Origin: Acidimicrobiales bacterium
GTDB lineage: Bacteria; Actinomycetota; Acidimicrobiia; Acidimicrobiales; Bog-793
DNA length: 9,752 nt
Assembly: GCA_030037405.1 (NCBI GenBank)
Contig: JASHRK010000340.1
Span: 1 to 9,752, forward strand
Direction: 5' to 3'
Below the pieces are notes generated by a model, which saw only the letters and a list, made by a program, of their open reading frames with translations, was not told the origin of the DNA and did not search any database. Below, one piece after another: positions 1 to 6,382 of this stretch; within the stretch, counting starts at the first letter, position 1; every line of letters begins with the position of its first letter. Both the position numbers and the translations under genes were made by a program.

Positions 1-174
1 GCCCTCGCGGGCGCAGGTGGGCTGCTCACCGAGTACCAGTCGACGGCGCGTTTCTTCGGGATGGCGCTCATGTTCGTCGGCTCCGTGGCAGCCGGTCTCG
101 GCTACCTCGTCCCGACCTTTCTGAGAGCACAGCACAGAGTCGAGCGAGAGGCGTCTCCGGTCGGGAACGCCTGA
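1..174 (+). CDS. C-terminal fragment of a membrane protein (possibly a transporter)
   Basis: The reading frame is open from the window edge to a TGA at 172-174 and gives the last 57 residues of a larger protein. One hydrophobic segment is visible, about residues 20-40, running through GMALMFVGSVAAGLGYLVP. It is followed by a charged, probably cytoplasmic tail rich in Arg, Glu and His, ending in GNA. This pattern fits the last transmembrane helix and tail of a polytopic transporter such as an MFS permease, but no family motif is included, so the family is not assigned. The gene is co-directional with the ABC exporter and separated from it by 42 bases, so co-transcription is plausible (inference). 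Confidence 0.6.
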   Translation, partial: ALAGAGGLLTEYQSTARFFGMALMFVGSVAAGLGYLVPTFLRAQHRVEREASPVGNA

Positions 175-202
175 GCCTAGGCTTCAACGCAAGCAACAGC
201 AA

Positions 203-207
203 AGGAG
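203..207 (+). promoter_or_regulatory. Shine-Dalgarno for the ABC exporter ATPase
   Basis: AGGAG lies 9 bases upstream of the TTG at 217 and 15 bases upstream of the ATG at 223. The spacing favours TTG as the start, although codon preference favours ATG. The two choices differ by only two residues. Confidence 0.6.
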
Positions 208-216
208 TTTCCCAGG

Positions 217-1242
217 TTGGTCATGCTCGCCAGCACAGAGCCGGTCACCGATGCCGGCGACAACGGTGCCGTCATCTCGGTCCGCGGGCTGACGAAACGC
301 TACGGCGACGTCGAGGCGGTGCGGGGGATCGATTTCGAGGTCAAAAGAGGCGAGACGTTCGGCTTCCTCGGCCCGAACGGAGCCGGCAAGACGACGACGA
401 TCAAGATCCTCTGCACCCTCGCCCGAGCGACATCGGGCAGCGCCCGGGTGGCGGGCCACGACTCGAGCACCGAGCAGGATGCCGTCCGCCGCAACATCGG
501 CCTCGTCTTCCAGGACACCACCCTCGACTCCTACCTCACGGCAGAGCAGAACCTCCGCTTCCACGCCGCTCTCTATGCCGTGCCGAAGGCAGCCATCGGG
601 CCAAGGACTCGCCAGGTTCTCGACATGGTCGGCCTCTGGGACCGGCGCTCCGGGCTCGTGAGCACGTTCTCGGGCGGCATGCAACGGAGGCTCGAGATCG
701 CCCGGGGCCTTCTCCACGCTCCCCACGTGCTCTTCCTGGACGAGCCGACGGTCGGGCTCGACCCGCAGACCCGCTCGTCCATCTGGCAGTACATAAACGA
801 GCTGAAGCAGCGAGAGGACATAACCATCTTCCTCACGACCCACTACATGGACGAGGCCGAGAACTGCGACCGGATCGCCATCATCGACCACGGCAACATC
901 GTCGCCATCGACACTCCGGAAGCACTGAAGGCGAGCGTCGGGAGGGATCGCGTGCAGATACAGACGGCCGACGACCCTGCTGCCATCGCGGCTTTGCAGG
1001 AGATCTTCGGACTCGAGGCTGCGATGCACGAGGGTGCCGTCACCTTCTCGGTGCCGGCCGGCGAGCAGTTCGTGCCGAGGCTCTTTGCCGAGTTGCCGGT
1101 TGCCATCCGCTCCGTCAGCGTCTCGCGACCGTCGCTCGACGACGTCTTCATGTCCTACACGGGAAGCACGATCCGAGACGCCGAGGCGTCGGGCGCGGAC
1201 GCCATCCGGCAGATGGCGGCGCGCTGGCGAGCCGGGAGGTGA
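217..1242 (+). CDS. DrrA-type ABC transporter ATP-binding protein
   Basis: This is the ATPase subunit of an ABC-2 type exporter, expected on the cytoplasmic face as a homodimer that drives drug, lipid or polyketide export. The 341-residue length is normal for the daunorubicin-resistance (DrrA) family. All nucleotide-binding motifs are intact: Walker A GPNGAGKT at 52-59, Q-loop Gln99, signature FSGGMQRR at 151-158, Walker B VLFLDEPT at 171-178, D-loop GLD at 180-182 and switch His209. The last ~110 residues form the C-terminal accessory domain, including a SVSRPSLDDVF stretch (301-311) typical of DrrA proteins. The TTG start at 217 is chosen for its 9-base spacing from AGGAG; ATG 223 is the alternative. 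The stop abuts the permease gene, so the two form one transporter operon. The substrate cannot be read from sequence; a membrane-lipid or antibiotic role is equally possible. Confidence 0.95.
   Translation: MVMLASTEPVTDAGDNGAVISVRGLTKRYGDVEAVRGIDFEVKRGETFGFLGPNGAGKTTTIKILCTLARATSGSARVAGHDSSTEQDAVRRNIGLVFQDTTLDSYLTAEQNLRFHAALYAVPKAAIGPRTRQVLDMVGLWDRRSGLVSTFSGGMQRRLEIARGLLHAPHVLFLDEPTVGLDPQTRSSIWQYINELKQREDITIFLTTHYMDEAENCDRIAIIDHGNIVAIDTPEALKASVGRDRVQIQTADDPAAIAALQEIFGLEAAMHEGAVTFSVPAGEQFVPRLFAELPVAIRSVSVSRPSLDDVFMSYTGSTIRDAEASGADAIRQMAARWRAGR
1234..1242 (+). promoter_or_regulatory. Strong Shine-Dalgarno deciding the permease start
   Basis: GGGAGGTGA is a near-complete match to the 16S anti-SD complement and overlaps the TGA stop of the ATPase gene. 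The GGAGG core ends 8 bases before ATG 1248, an ideal spacing. GTG 1239 would lie inside the SD itself and would have to be reached by translational coupling. Confidence 0.65.
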
Positions 1243-1247
1243 TGAGA

Positions 1248-2219
1248 ATGGCTGCGAACGTCACCAAGACGCAAGGAGACGCCCCACGAACTGGAGACTC
1301 CTCTCGTAGCAATGCCACGGCCGGAGACGGCAGCGGCGTCGTTCTTGCCGACAGCCGTCCTGCTCTTGCCGCCGAGATCCGGGTCGCCGTTCCCGAGCGC
1401 GGCATCTGGCACGACCTCCGGGCGGTCGACATCGTCTGGCGGCGTGAGCTGATCCGCTTCCGCACAGATCGTTTGCGGGCCATCACCTCGCTCATCCAGC
1501 CCTTCCTCTTCCTCTTCGTGCTCGGGACAGGCCTCTCCCGCCTGGCGGGACGTGGGATGCCACCAGGCGTGGACTTCAAGACCTTCATCTACCCCGGAGT
1601 TCTCGCCATGTCGGTGCTCTTCACCTCCATCTTCTCGGCGGCCTCGATCGTCTGGGACCGGGAGTTCGGCTTTCTCCGGGAGATGCTCGTGGCACCCGTC
1701 CGGCGGTCGTGCCTCGTGCTCGGCAAGTGCCTGGGTGGGGCAACGATCGCGACTTTCCAGGGGGTGGTGTTTCTTGCCCTCGCCTGGTTCGCCAAGGTCC
1801 CCTACTCTGCCCCCCTCGTCTTCACCCTCATAGGCGAGCTCTTGCTCCTCTCGTTCACGCTGACGGCCTTCGGGGTGATGATGGCGGCCAGGATCAAGCA
1901 GTTCCAGGCGTTCATGGCGCTCACCCAAATGCTCGTGATGCCCCTCTTCTTCCTCTCGGGCGCTCTCTACCCCTTGAACGGACTCCCCGCCTGGTTGAGC
2001 GTGCTCACGAGGATCGACCCGCTCACCTACATCGTCGGTCCGATGCGGCACGAGGTCTTCGGCCATCTCGCCATCCCCCATACCGACCTGCAGCTGCTCG
2101 CCCCCAACGTGACCTGGGGCAGTTTCGTCGTCCCCACCGGCCTCTCCCTCGGCATGGTCGCCCTCATGGGCCTTGCGATGATGGCCATCGCCATGGCGGA
2201 GTTCCGCAAGACAGAGTAG
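1248..2219 (+). CDS. DrrB-type ABC-2 transporter permease
   Basis: This is the membrane subunit paired with the ATPase immediately upstream. The 323-residue protein has a polar N-terminal region of about 75 residues and then six hydrophobic segments, roughly at residues 80-96, 114-134, 162-181, 188-213, 222-243 and 292-317. That is the topology of ABC-2 (DrrB/NodJ-like) permeases. A conserved cytoplasmic element, DREFGFLREMLVAPVRR, at about 137-153 follows the second helix and is a family hallmark thought to contact the ATPase. ATG 1248 is preferred because of its Shine-Dalgarno; GTG 1239, which overlaps the ATPase stop as GTGA, would add three residues. The first ~45 residues (Thr, Ser, Asn, Gly and Asp rich) look disordered and make the N-terminus longer than usual for the family. 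The exported compound is unknown. Confidence 0.93.
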   Translation: MAANVTKTQGDAPRTGDSSRSNATAGDGSGVVLADSRPALAAEIRVAVPERGIWHDLRAVDIVWRRELIRFRTDRLRAITSLIQPFLFLFVLGTGLSRLAGRGMPPGVDFKTFIYPGVLAMSVLFTSIFSAASIVWDREFGFLREMLVAPVRRSCLVLGKCLGGATIATFQGVVFLALAWFAKVPYSAPLVFTLIGELLLLSFTLTAFGVMMAARIKQFQAFMALTQMLVMPLFFLSGALYPLNGLPAWLSVLTRIDPLTYIVGPMRHEVFGHLAIPHTDLQLLAPNVTWGSFVVPTGLSLGMVALMGLAMMAIAMAEFRKTE

Positions 2220-2272
2220 GGGCGACAGCACCAGCACCCGCCGGCCCCGCCGACGCCCCAGCACCGAGATTC

Positions 2273-3028
2273 TCAACCCCCGGCGACGAAGAGCTGCACC
2301 GCCAGGCCGAGGCCGATGAGCGCGACGATCCATCGCAGCACGGTCGCCGGTATGCGGCGCGCTATGCGTGGCCCGAGGGTGCTGCCCACGAACATCCCGG
2401 CCGCAAGCGGGACCGCCGCTACCCAGTCGATCGGGCCGGTCAGTATGAAGGTGAGGGCCGAGGCGACGGAGGCGACTCCGAGGATGACGTTCTTCAAGGC
2501 GTTCGCCGTCGCCATGCGTCGGTCGACGGTGAGCATGAGCAAGGCGAGGGTTATGACACCGGCGCCGGCGCCGAAGTAGCCGCTGTACAGGCAGACGGCG
2601 AACAACCCGACGACGAGCACGAGGTCGCCCTGTGCGTCACTCCGCCGCTCCCGGCGCGCGGAGAGCCACGGCTCGAAGACGAGGGCAAGAGATCCGGCGA
2701 GGACGAGAAACGGGACCACTCTGCCGAAGACCCCCGCCGGGGTCGACCGGAGCACGACGGCACCAATGGCGCCCCCGGCTGCCGCCACGACGGCGTAGCG
2801 GCGCCACCAGGCCAACCTCCCCTCGAGCTCCGGCCCTGATGCCAGGGCGGAACCGGGCAGGAAGGTAACGGCGGCGATGATGTTCGCGACACTTGCCGGC
2901 AGCGGTGCGATCCCGACGGCGAGGAGGGCGGGGTAGGAGACGAGAGAGGCGATACCGCCAGCACTCCCGACGATACCTCCGATGACTCCGGCGGCGGCCA
3001 GGATCGCCGCTTCGGCCACCGAGCTCAC
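2273..3028 (-). CDS. TauE/SafE-family membrane permease (sulfite exporter-like)
   Basis: A 251-residue, strongly hydrophobic protein with the internal duplication of the TauE/SafE (DUF81) family. The first repeat has a Gly-rich motif and NxxxxxxxFLPGS around 15-60 (GGIVGSAGGIASLVSYPALL at 17-36, then Asn49). The second begins GYFGAGAGVITLALLML at 150-166 and continues to the ANALKN element at 175-180. About eight membrane segments are likely. Members export sulfite, sulfoacetate or other small organic anions, or are uncharacterised; the substrate here is not determined. GTG 3028 is the only canonical start between the upstream in-frame stop at 3110 and codon 4 (GTG 3019). Its Shine-Dalgarno is weak (AGG, 6 bases), and it overlaps the stop of a short upstream ORF as GTGA. 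The gene is divergent from the MocR-type regulator, a plausible controller (inference), and converges on the exporter operon. Confidence 0.88.
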   Translation of the reverse strand: MSSVAEAAILAAAGVIGGIVGSAGGIASLVSYPALLAVGIAPLPASVANIIAAVTFLPGSALASGPELEGRLAWWRRYAVVAAAGGAIGAVVLRSTPAGVFGRVVPFLVLAGSLALVFEPWLSARRERRSDAQGDLVLVVGLFAVCLYSGYFGAGAGVITLALLMLTVDRRMATANALKNVILGVASVASALTFILTGPIDWVAAVPLAAGMFVGSTLGPRIARRIPATVLRWIVALIGLGLAVQLFVAGG

Positions 3029-3126
3029 AAGAAACCTGTAGCTGCGAGCCTCAACCGGTCTTCCGCCGTCGCCGGGGATGCGAGCGCTACCAGCCAGGCC
3101 TCGATATCGCTATCCTGAACCCTCAT
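3025..3126 (-). CDS. Candidate 33-residue ORF coupled to the TauE-like gene
   Basis: ATG at 3126-3124 opens a 33-codon frame that ends in TGA at 3027-3025, overlapping the GTG start of the TauE-like gene (GTGA). The peptide begins MRVQDSDIEAWLVALASPAT and ends in ATGFL. Its composition is protein-like: acidic and hydrophobic with no low-complexity run. It resembles no family I know. No Shine-Dalgarno precedes the ATG, but a TGCTATCGT extended -10-like box ends 5 bases before it, which would suit a leaderless mRNA. It may be a leader that couples translation to the permease, or a remnant, or chance. The fit at both ends is the main argument in its favour. Confidence 0.35.
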   Translation of the reverse strand: MRVQDSDIEAWLVALASPATAEDRLRLAATGFL

Positions 3127-3140
3127 AGCCAACGATAGCA
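3109..3140. promoter_or_regulatory. Divergent promoter/operator candidate between the TauE-like and MocR genes
   Basis: An inverted repeat GCTATC (3109-3114) / GATAGC (3134-3139) is centred at about 3124. Each arm overlaps a TANNNT -10-like box pointing inward: TATCCT at 3111-3116 on the plus strand, and TATCGT at 3137-3132 on the minus strand preceded by TG-C (an extended -10). Predicted start points fall at about 3123-3126 on both strands, next to ATA 3125 (MocR frame) and ATG 3126 (33-codon ORF). No convincing -35 boxes are seen. The symmetry may reflect two competing promoters or a regulator site. An 8-bp palindrome CGATATCG (3102-3109) adjoins it. Confidence 0.35.
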
Positions 3141-3163
3141 GTACTGCGAGACTCCTGGCCTGG

Positions 3164-4558
3164 TTGAGGGACGAGGTAGGCCGGCTCCAGCCGGGTGAGC
3201 GCTTGCCGTCCACGCGCCGTCTCGTCGAGCTCCACCGTGTCAGCCCGGTCACAGTCTCACGCGCTCTTGCCGCCCTCGGTAACGAAGGCCTCGTCCTCAG
3301 CCGCCCGGGAGCAGGCACCTTCGTCGCCGACACTCTCGTAAGGCGCGATCCCATCGACTGCTCTTGGCAGACGGTGACGCTTTCGGAACGAGCGGTCGAC
3401 ACGGCCGGGCTGTCTCCTCTCGCCGATCCCCCGCACGACGACGACCTCGTCTCCCTCGCGAGCGGCTACCTGCACTCCTCCCTCATGCCCGTACGTCTCA
3501 TGTCGGCGGCGCTTTCACGCGCCGCCCGCCTTCCCGGCGCCTGGGAGCGGCCTCCGACAGCGGGAATCCACGGATTGCGTCTCTTCTTCGCCCTCAACCT
3601 CGGAGCAAATGTCGATGCCCGAGACGTCCTCGTCACCTCGGGTGGCGAAAGCGCCATCTCGGCCGTCTTCCGCGCCCTCGTGGCACCAGGATCGCCCCTC
3701 CTCGTCGAGTCCCCGACGTACCCGGGCGCCCTCGCCGTCGCGAGAGCGGCCGGCATCCGGCCCGTCCCCGTCCCATCAGACGAGGAGGGTGTCCTGCCCG
3801 AGCTGCTGGCCGAAGCCTTCGCACGCACCGGGGCCCAGGCCTTCTACTGCCAGCCCACCTACAACAACCCGACCGGCTCAGTGCTCGGCACGGACCGGCG
3901 GGCATCGGTCCTCGAGGCGGCTGCCGCCGCTCAGGCCTTCGTCGTCGAGGACGACTGCGCCCGCTTCCTCTCCCACGGGCGCCGACCGCCACCTCCCCTC
4001 CTTACCCGTGACGGCGAAGGGCGCGTCGTCTACGTCACCTCACTCACCAAGGTGGCCTCGCCGAGCCTCAGGGTCGGAGCCGTCGTCGCCCGCGGTCCCG
4101 TGGCGCACCGTCTGCACGCCATGAGGGTCGTGGACGACCTCTTCGTCCCCCGTCCCGTTCAGGAGGCCACCCTGGACCTCGTCACGAGACCGGCATGGGA
4201 CTCGCACCTGCGGGGTCTCACCCAGACGCTCGGCCTCCGCAGCCGGTCGCTCGCCCGGGCCCTCTCCACCCACGTGCCCGCCCTCGCCTTCTCCCCATCG
4301 GAGGGTGGCATGCACATCTGGGGCAGGCTGCCGCCCGGGCTCGACGACACAGAGGCGACGCTCGCCGCTCGCCGGAGCGGCGTCGTCGTGATGGCGGGAA
4401 GGCCCTTCTTCCCCGCCGAACCGCCTGCCGCCTATCTCCGCCTGACGTTCTCGGCGGCGGCCACCATCGACGACCTCGAGACAGGCGTGCGACGCCTTGC
4501 CCACGCTGTCCCGGATCTCACCGGAGCGCCCCACGAAGGTGGCGGGGGACGCGCCTGA
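3164..4558 (+). CDS. GntR/MocR-type regulator with aminotransferase-like domain
   Basis: Residues 1-60 form a GntR winged helix: PGERLPSTRRL at 10-20, the recognition helix around VSPVTVSRAL at 26-35, and the wing RPGAGTFVAD at 48-56. Residues ~100-450 are a class I/II aminotransferase fold with PLP features: SGGESAI at 159-165, YNNPTG at 233-238, EDD at 262-264, Schiff-base lysine K296 in SLTKVASPSLRVG, and substrate-carboxylate Arg426 in YLRLTF. MocR proteins usually sense PLP or an amino compound and act as DNA-bound dimers. The Tyr expected after EDD is Cys265. The start shown is the first canonical codon (TTG 3164), but helix 1 of the DNA-binding domain (ARLLAWLRDEV) is encoded upstream and the frame is open from 3119, so the true start is probably earlier at a non-standard codon. 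The gene runs co-directionally into pabBC. Its targets may include the divergent TauE-like gene; function as an enzyme is less likely. Confidence 0.85.
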   Translation: MRDEVGRLQPGERLPSTRRLVELHRVSPVTVSRALAALGNEGLVLSRPGAGTFVADTLVRRDPIDCSWQTVTLSERAVDTAGLSPLADPPHDDDLVSLASGYLHSSLMPVRLMSAALSRAARLPGAWERPPTAGIHGLRLFFALNLGANVDARDVLVTSGGESAISAVFRALVAPGSPLLVESPTYPGALAVARAAGIRPVPVPSDEEGVLPELLAEAFARTGAQAFYCQPTYNNPTGSVLGTDRRASVLEAAAAAQAFVVEDDCARFLSHGRRPPPPLLTRDGEGRVVYVTSLTKVASPSLRVGAVVARGPVAHRLHAMRVVDDLFVPRPVQEATLDLVTRPAWDSHLRGLTQTLGLRSRSLARALSTHVPALAFSPSEGGMHIWGRLPPGLDDTEATLAARRSGVVVMAGRPFFPAEPPAAYLRLTFSAAATIDDLETGVRRLAHAVPDLTGAPHEGGGGRA

Positions 4559-4564
4559 AGGAGG
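4558..4564 (+). promoter_or_regulatory. Shine-Dalgarno AAGGAGG at the MocR-pabBC junction
   Basis: This strong SD overlaps the MocR stop. It lies 20 bases from the pabBC GTG (too far) but 9 bases from an ATG at 4574 that opens a four-codon frame ending on the pabBC start. A weaker GAGGA at 4570-4574 sits 10 bases from the GTG and could serve it directly. Confidence 0.5.
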
Positions 4565-4573
4565 CACGCGAGG

Positions 4574-4588
4574 ATGTCATCCCAGTGA
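4574..4588 (+). CDS. Four-codon minicistron MSSQ overlapping the pabBC start
   Basis: ATG TCA TCC CAG TGA follows AAGGAGG with 9-base spacing. Its TGA overlaps the pabBC GTG (GTGA at 4585-4588). If translated, it would deliver terminating ribosomes onto the pabBC start. It is too short for any statistical support and may be accidental. Confidence 0.2.
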   Translation: MSSQ

Positions 4589-6378
4589 CGCCCCTTGTCC
4601 GATTCGACGACCTCACCACGGGGACGGCCGTCGCCCTCTTGGGGTTCCGGGGCGAGCTCGTCGCCGAGCGGCCGGCGGAGGTGAGGCCACTGCTCGCCGA
4701 GGTCGAGAGGACCACGACGGCGGGCGCCTGGGCGGCCGGTTTCGTCAGCTACGAGGCTGCGACTGGTGTCAACCGCGATCTCTCCACCCTCGAGAGGCGA
4801 GCGAGCCGGCCGCTCGGCGAGCTCCCACTTGCATGGTTCGCCCTCTTCGACGCCAGTCGCGAGATCGCCCCGCTGGCGGCGGCTGACGGCCCTCGCCACT
4901 ACGAGGTGAGCTCCTGGGTGCCCGACACCGACGACGCCACCTACGCCTCGCGGCTGGAGGCCGTGCGGGCGGCGATCCGCGCCGGTGAGACCTACCAGTG
5001 CAACCTGACGACACGTCTCAGGGCGCGAGCGGCAGGTGATCTCTCCGAGCTCTACACCGATCTCGCCCTCGCCCAGGGGGGTGCCTACTGCGCAAGCCTC
5101 GACACCGGCCGCTTCGCAGTCCTGAGCGCCTCACCCGAGCTCTTCTTCGAGTGGGAGGGCAACCGGATCACGGCCCGACCCATGAAGGGGACGGCGCCCC
5201 GCGGGCGCTTTCCGGCCGAGGACGAGGCCCTTGCTCGCGGGCTCGTCGAGTCGGAGAAGGAGAGGGCCGAGAACCTGATGATCGTCGACCTGTTGCGAAA
5301 CGACCTCGGGCGCATCGCCGAGTGGGGCAGCGTCGAAGTCCCTTCGCTCTTCTCTGTCGAGAAGTACCAGACCGTCTGGCAGCTCACCTCGACGATCTCG
5401 GCCACCCTCCTTCCGGGCACCGGGCTGGCCGACGTCTTCGCAGCGCTCTTTCCCTGCGGATCGGTCACGGGCGCTCCGAAACGGCGCACGATGCAGCTGA
5501 TCGCCGAGCTCGAGGACTCTCCTCGGGGCGTCTACTGCGGCGCCGCCGGCGTCGTGGCCCCGCCGGGCGGAACCTTTCGGGCGCGGTTCAGCGTGCCGAT
5601 ACGGACGGTCGCGGTGGATCGCCTCACGGGAGACGCCGTCTACGGAACGGGGAGCGGGATCACCTGGGACTCCGAGCCGGCGGCCGAGCGGGCGGAGCTT
5701 GCCGTCAAGTCAAGGATCCTCGAGCGACCGCCGGAGGAGCTGTCGCTCATCGAGACGATGGCCTTCGTGCCTGGCACGGGAATGCGGAACCTGGGTCTCC
5801 ACCTCGCCCGGCTCAGCTATTCCGCTTGCCGGCTGGGTTTCTTGTTCGACGAGAAGGCGGTCGTGGATGCCCTCGACGAGGCGACTGCCACCCTTGTAGA
5901 GCCTCGCCGCTTGCGCCTAACCCTGGAGCGCTCGGGCAAGGTCGACGTCGAGGGAGCCCCCATGCCACCGCCGACCCGTGGTGCCGTCGGTCTCGCAGTC
6001 GACGCCGAGCCCGTCACCTCCTCCGACCCCTTGCTCTTTTACAAGACGACCCGTCGGACCCCGTACGAGGAGCGTCTCGCCCGCCATCCCGAGGCCGACG
6101 ACGTCGTCCTTGTCAACGAGCGCGGCCAGCCGACCGAGACGGCGATCGCAAGCCTGCTCGTACACCTGCACGGTCGCTGGTGGACTCCACCCGTCGAGGT
6201 GGGTTGCCTGCCTGGGGTCGAGCGACAGCGCCTTCTCGAGGACGGTCTCGTGGCAGAGCGCGCCCTCTCGCTCGAGGACCTCCGCCGTGCCGAGCGCCTT
6301 GCGGTCGTGAGCTCGCTTCGAGGATGGCGGGCCGCCGTCCTCGTAAGCAGCCCGGCGGCAAAGCCGCCGGGCTGCTAG
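4585..6378 (+). CDS. pabB: Fused aminodeoxychorismate synthase component I / aminodeoxychorismate lyase (PabB-PabC)
   Basis: A 597-residue cytosolic enzyme for p-aminobenzoate, the folate precursor. Residues ~1-380 are PabB, which aminates chorismate to 4-amino-4-deoxychorismate. Visible motifs are YQCNLT at 137-142, SASPELFF at 181-188, PMKGT at 199-203 with the PabB-type lysine K201 (TrpE has Ala here), ENLMIVDLLRNDLGR at 229-243, FPCGSVTGAPK at 289-299 and GTGSGITWDS at 354-363. Residues ~385-590 are a fold-type IV PLP lyase (PabC), which splits off pyruvate: Schiff-base K487 in LFYKTTRRTPYE, GQPTETAIASL at 514-524 and LPGVERQRLLEDG at 542-554. GTG 4585 is the only suitable start after the MocR stop. 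No glutaminase (PabA) is present, so one must act in trans or free ammonia is used. The last ten codons are the ascending and descending arms of the terminator hairpin. The gene is likely co-transcribed with the MocR gene. Confidence 0.93.
   Translation: MTPLVRFDDLTTGTAVALLGFRGELVAERPAEVRPLLAEVERTTTAGAWAAGFVSYEAATGVNRDLSTLERRASRPLGELPLAWFALFDASREIAPLAAADGPRHYEVSSWVPDTDDATYASRLEAVRAAIRAGETYQCNLTTRLRARAAGDLSELYTDLALAQGGAYCASLDTGRFAVLSASPELFFEWEGNRITARPMKGTAPRGRFPAEDEALARGLVESEKERAENLMIVDLLRNDLGRIAEWGSVEVPSLFSVEKYQTVWQLTSTISATLLPGTGLADVFAALFPCGSVTGAPKRRTMQLIAELEDSPRGVYCGAAGVVAPPGGTFRARFSVPIRTVAVDRLTGDAVYGTGSGITWDSEPAAERAELAVKSRILERPPEELSLIETMAFVPGTGMRNLGLHLARLSYSACRLGFLFDEKAVVDALDEATATLVEPRRLRLTLERSGKVDVEGAPMPPPTRGAVGLAVDAEPVTSSDPLLFYKTTRRTPYEERLARHPEADDVVLVNERGQPTETAIASLLVHLHGRWWTPPVEVGCLPGVERQRLLEDGLVAERALSLEDLRRAERLAVVSSLRGWRAAVLVSSPAAKPPGC
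6346..6376. terminator. Perfect 14-bp hairpin shared by converging pabBC and livK
   Basis: AGCAGCCCGGCGGC (6346-6359), loop AAA, then GCCGCCGGGCTGCT (6363-6376): every base pairs. It covers the last codons of pabBC, and its final T is the first base of the TAG stop. It starts 7 bases beyond the livK stop on the other strand, so it could stop both transcripts. Neither side has a U-run, as in many high-GC terminators. Confidence 0.8.
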
Positions 6379-6382
6379 AAAC

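Noticed and set aside
175..182. GCCTAGGC palindrome just after the first stop codon
   Set aside because: An isolated 8-bp palindrome with no partner or promoter context; expected by chance.
2219..2259. Possible terminator between the exporter permease and the TauE-like gene (GGGGCG 2219-2224 / CGCCCC 2254-2259)
   Set aside because: Only a 6-bp stem with a 29-base loop and no U-run; too weak to call.
1155..2333. Long minus-strand frame of 392 codons opposite the exporter permease
   Set aside because: Its composition (Glu, Gly, Arg, His, Asp rich) is that of an antisense shadow in GC-rich DNA; the plus-strand frame has clear ABC-2 permease features.
1709..2839. Long plus-strand frame of 376 codons spanning two genes
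   Set aside because: It crosses the permease end and the antisense of the TauE-like gene, and reads as Pro/Arg/Gly-rich shadow with no motif.
4195..4584. Open-frame extension upstream of pabBC overlapping the MocR gene
   Set aside because: The added protein is Arg/Pro rich with no family features and lies fully within the MocR frame; PabB homology begins right after GTG 4585.
4585..5730. Anthranilate synthase component I (TrpE) instead of PabB
   Set aside because: The KGT motif has lysine (K201), typical of PabB, and the protein continues into a PabC-type lyase.
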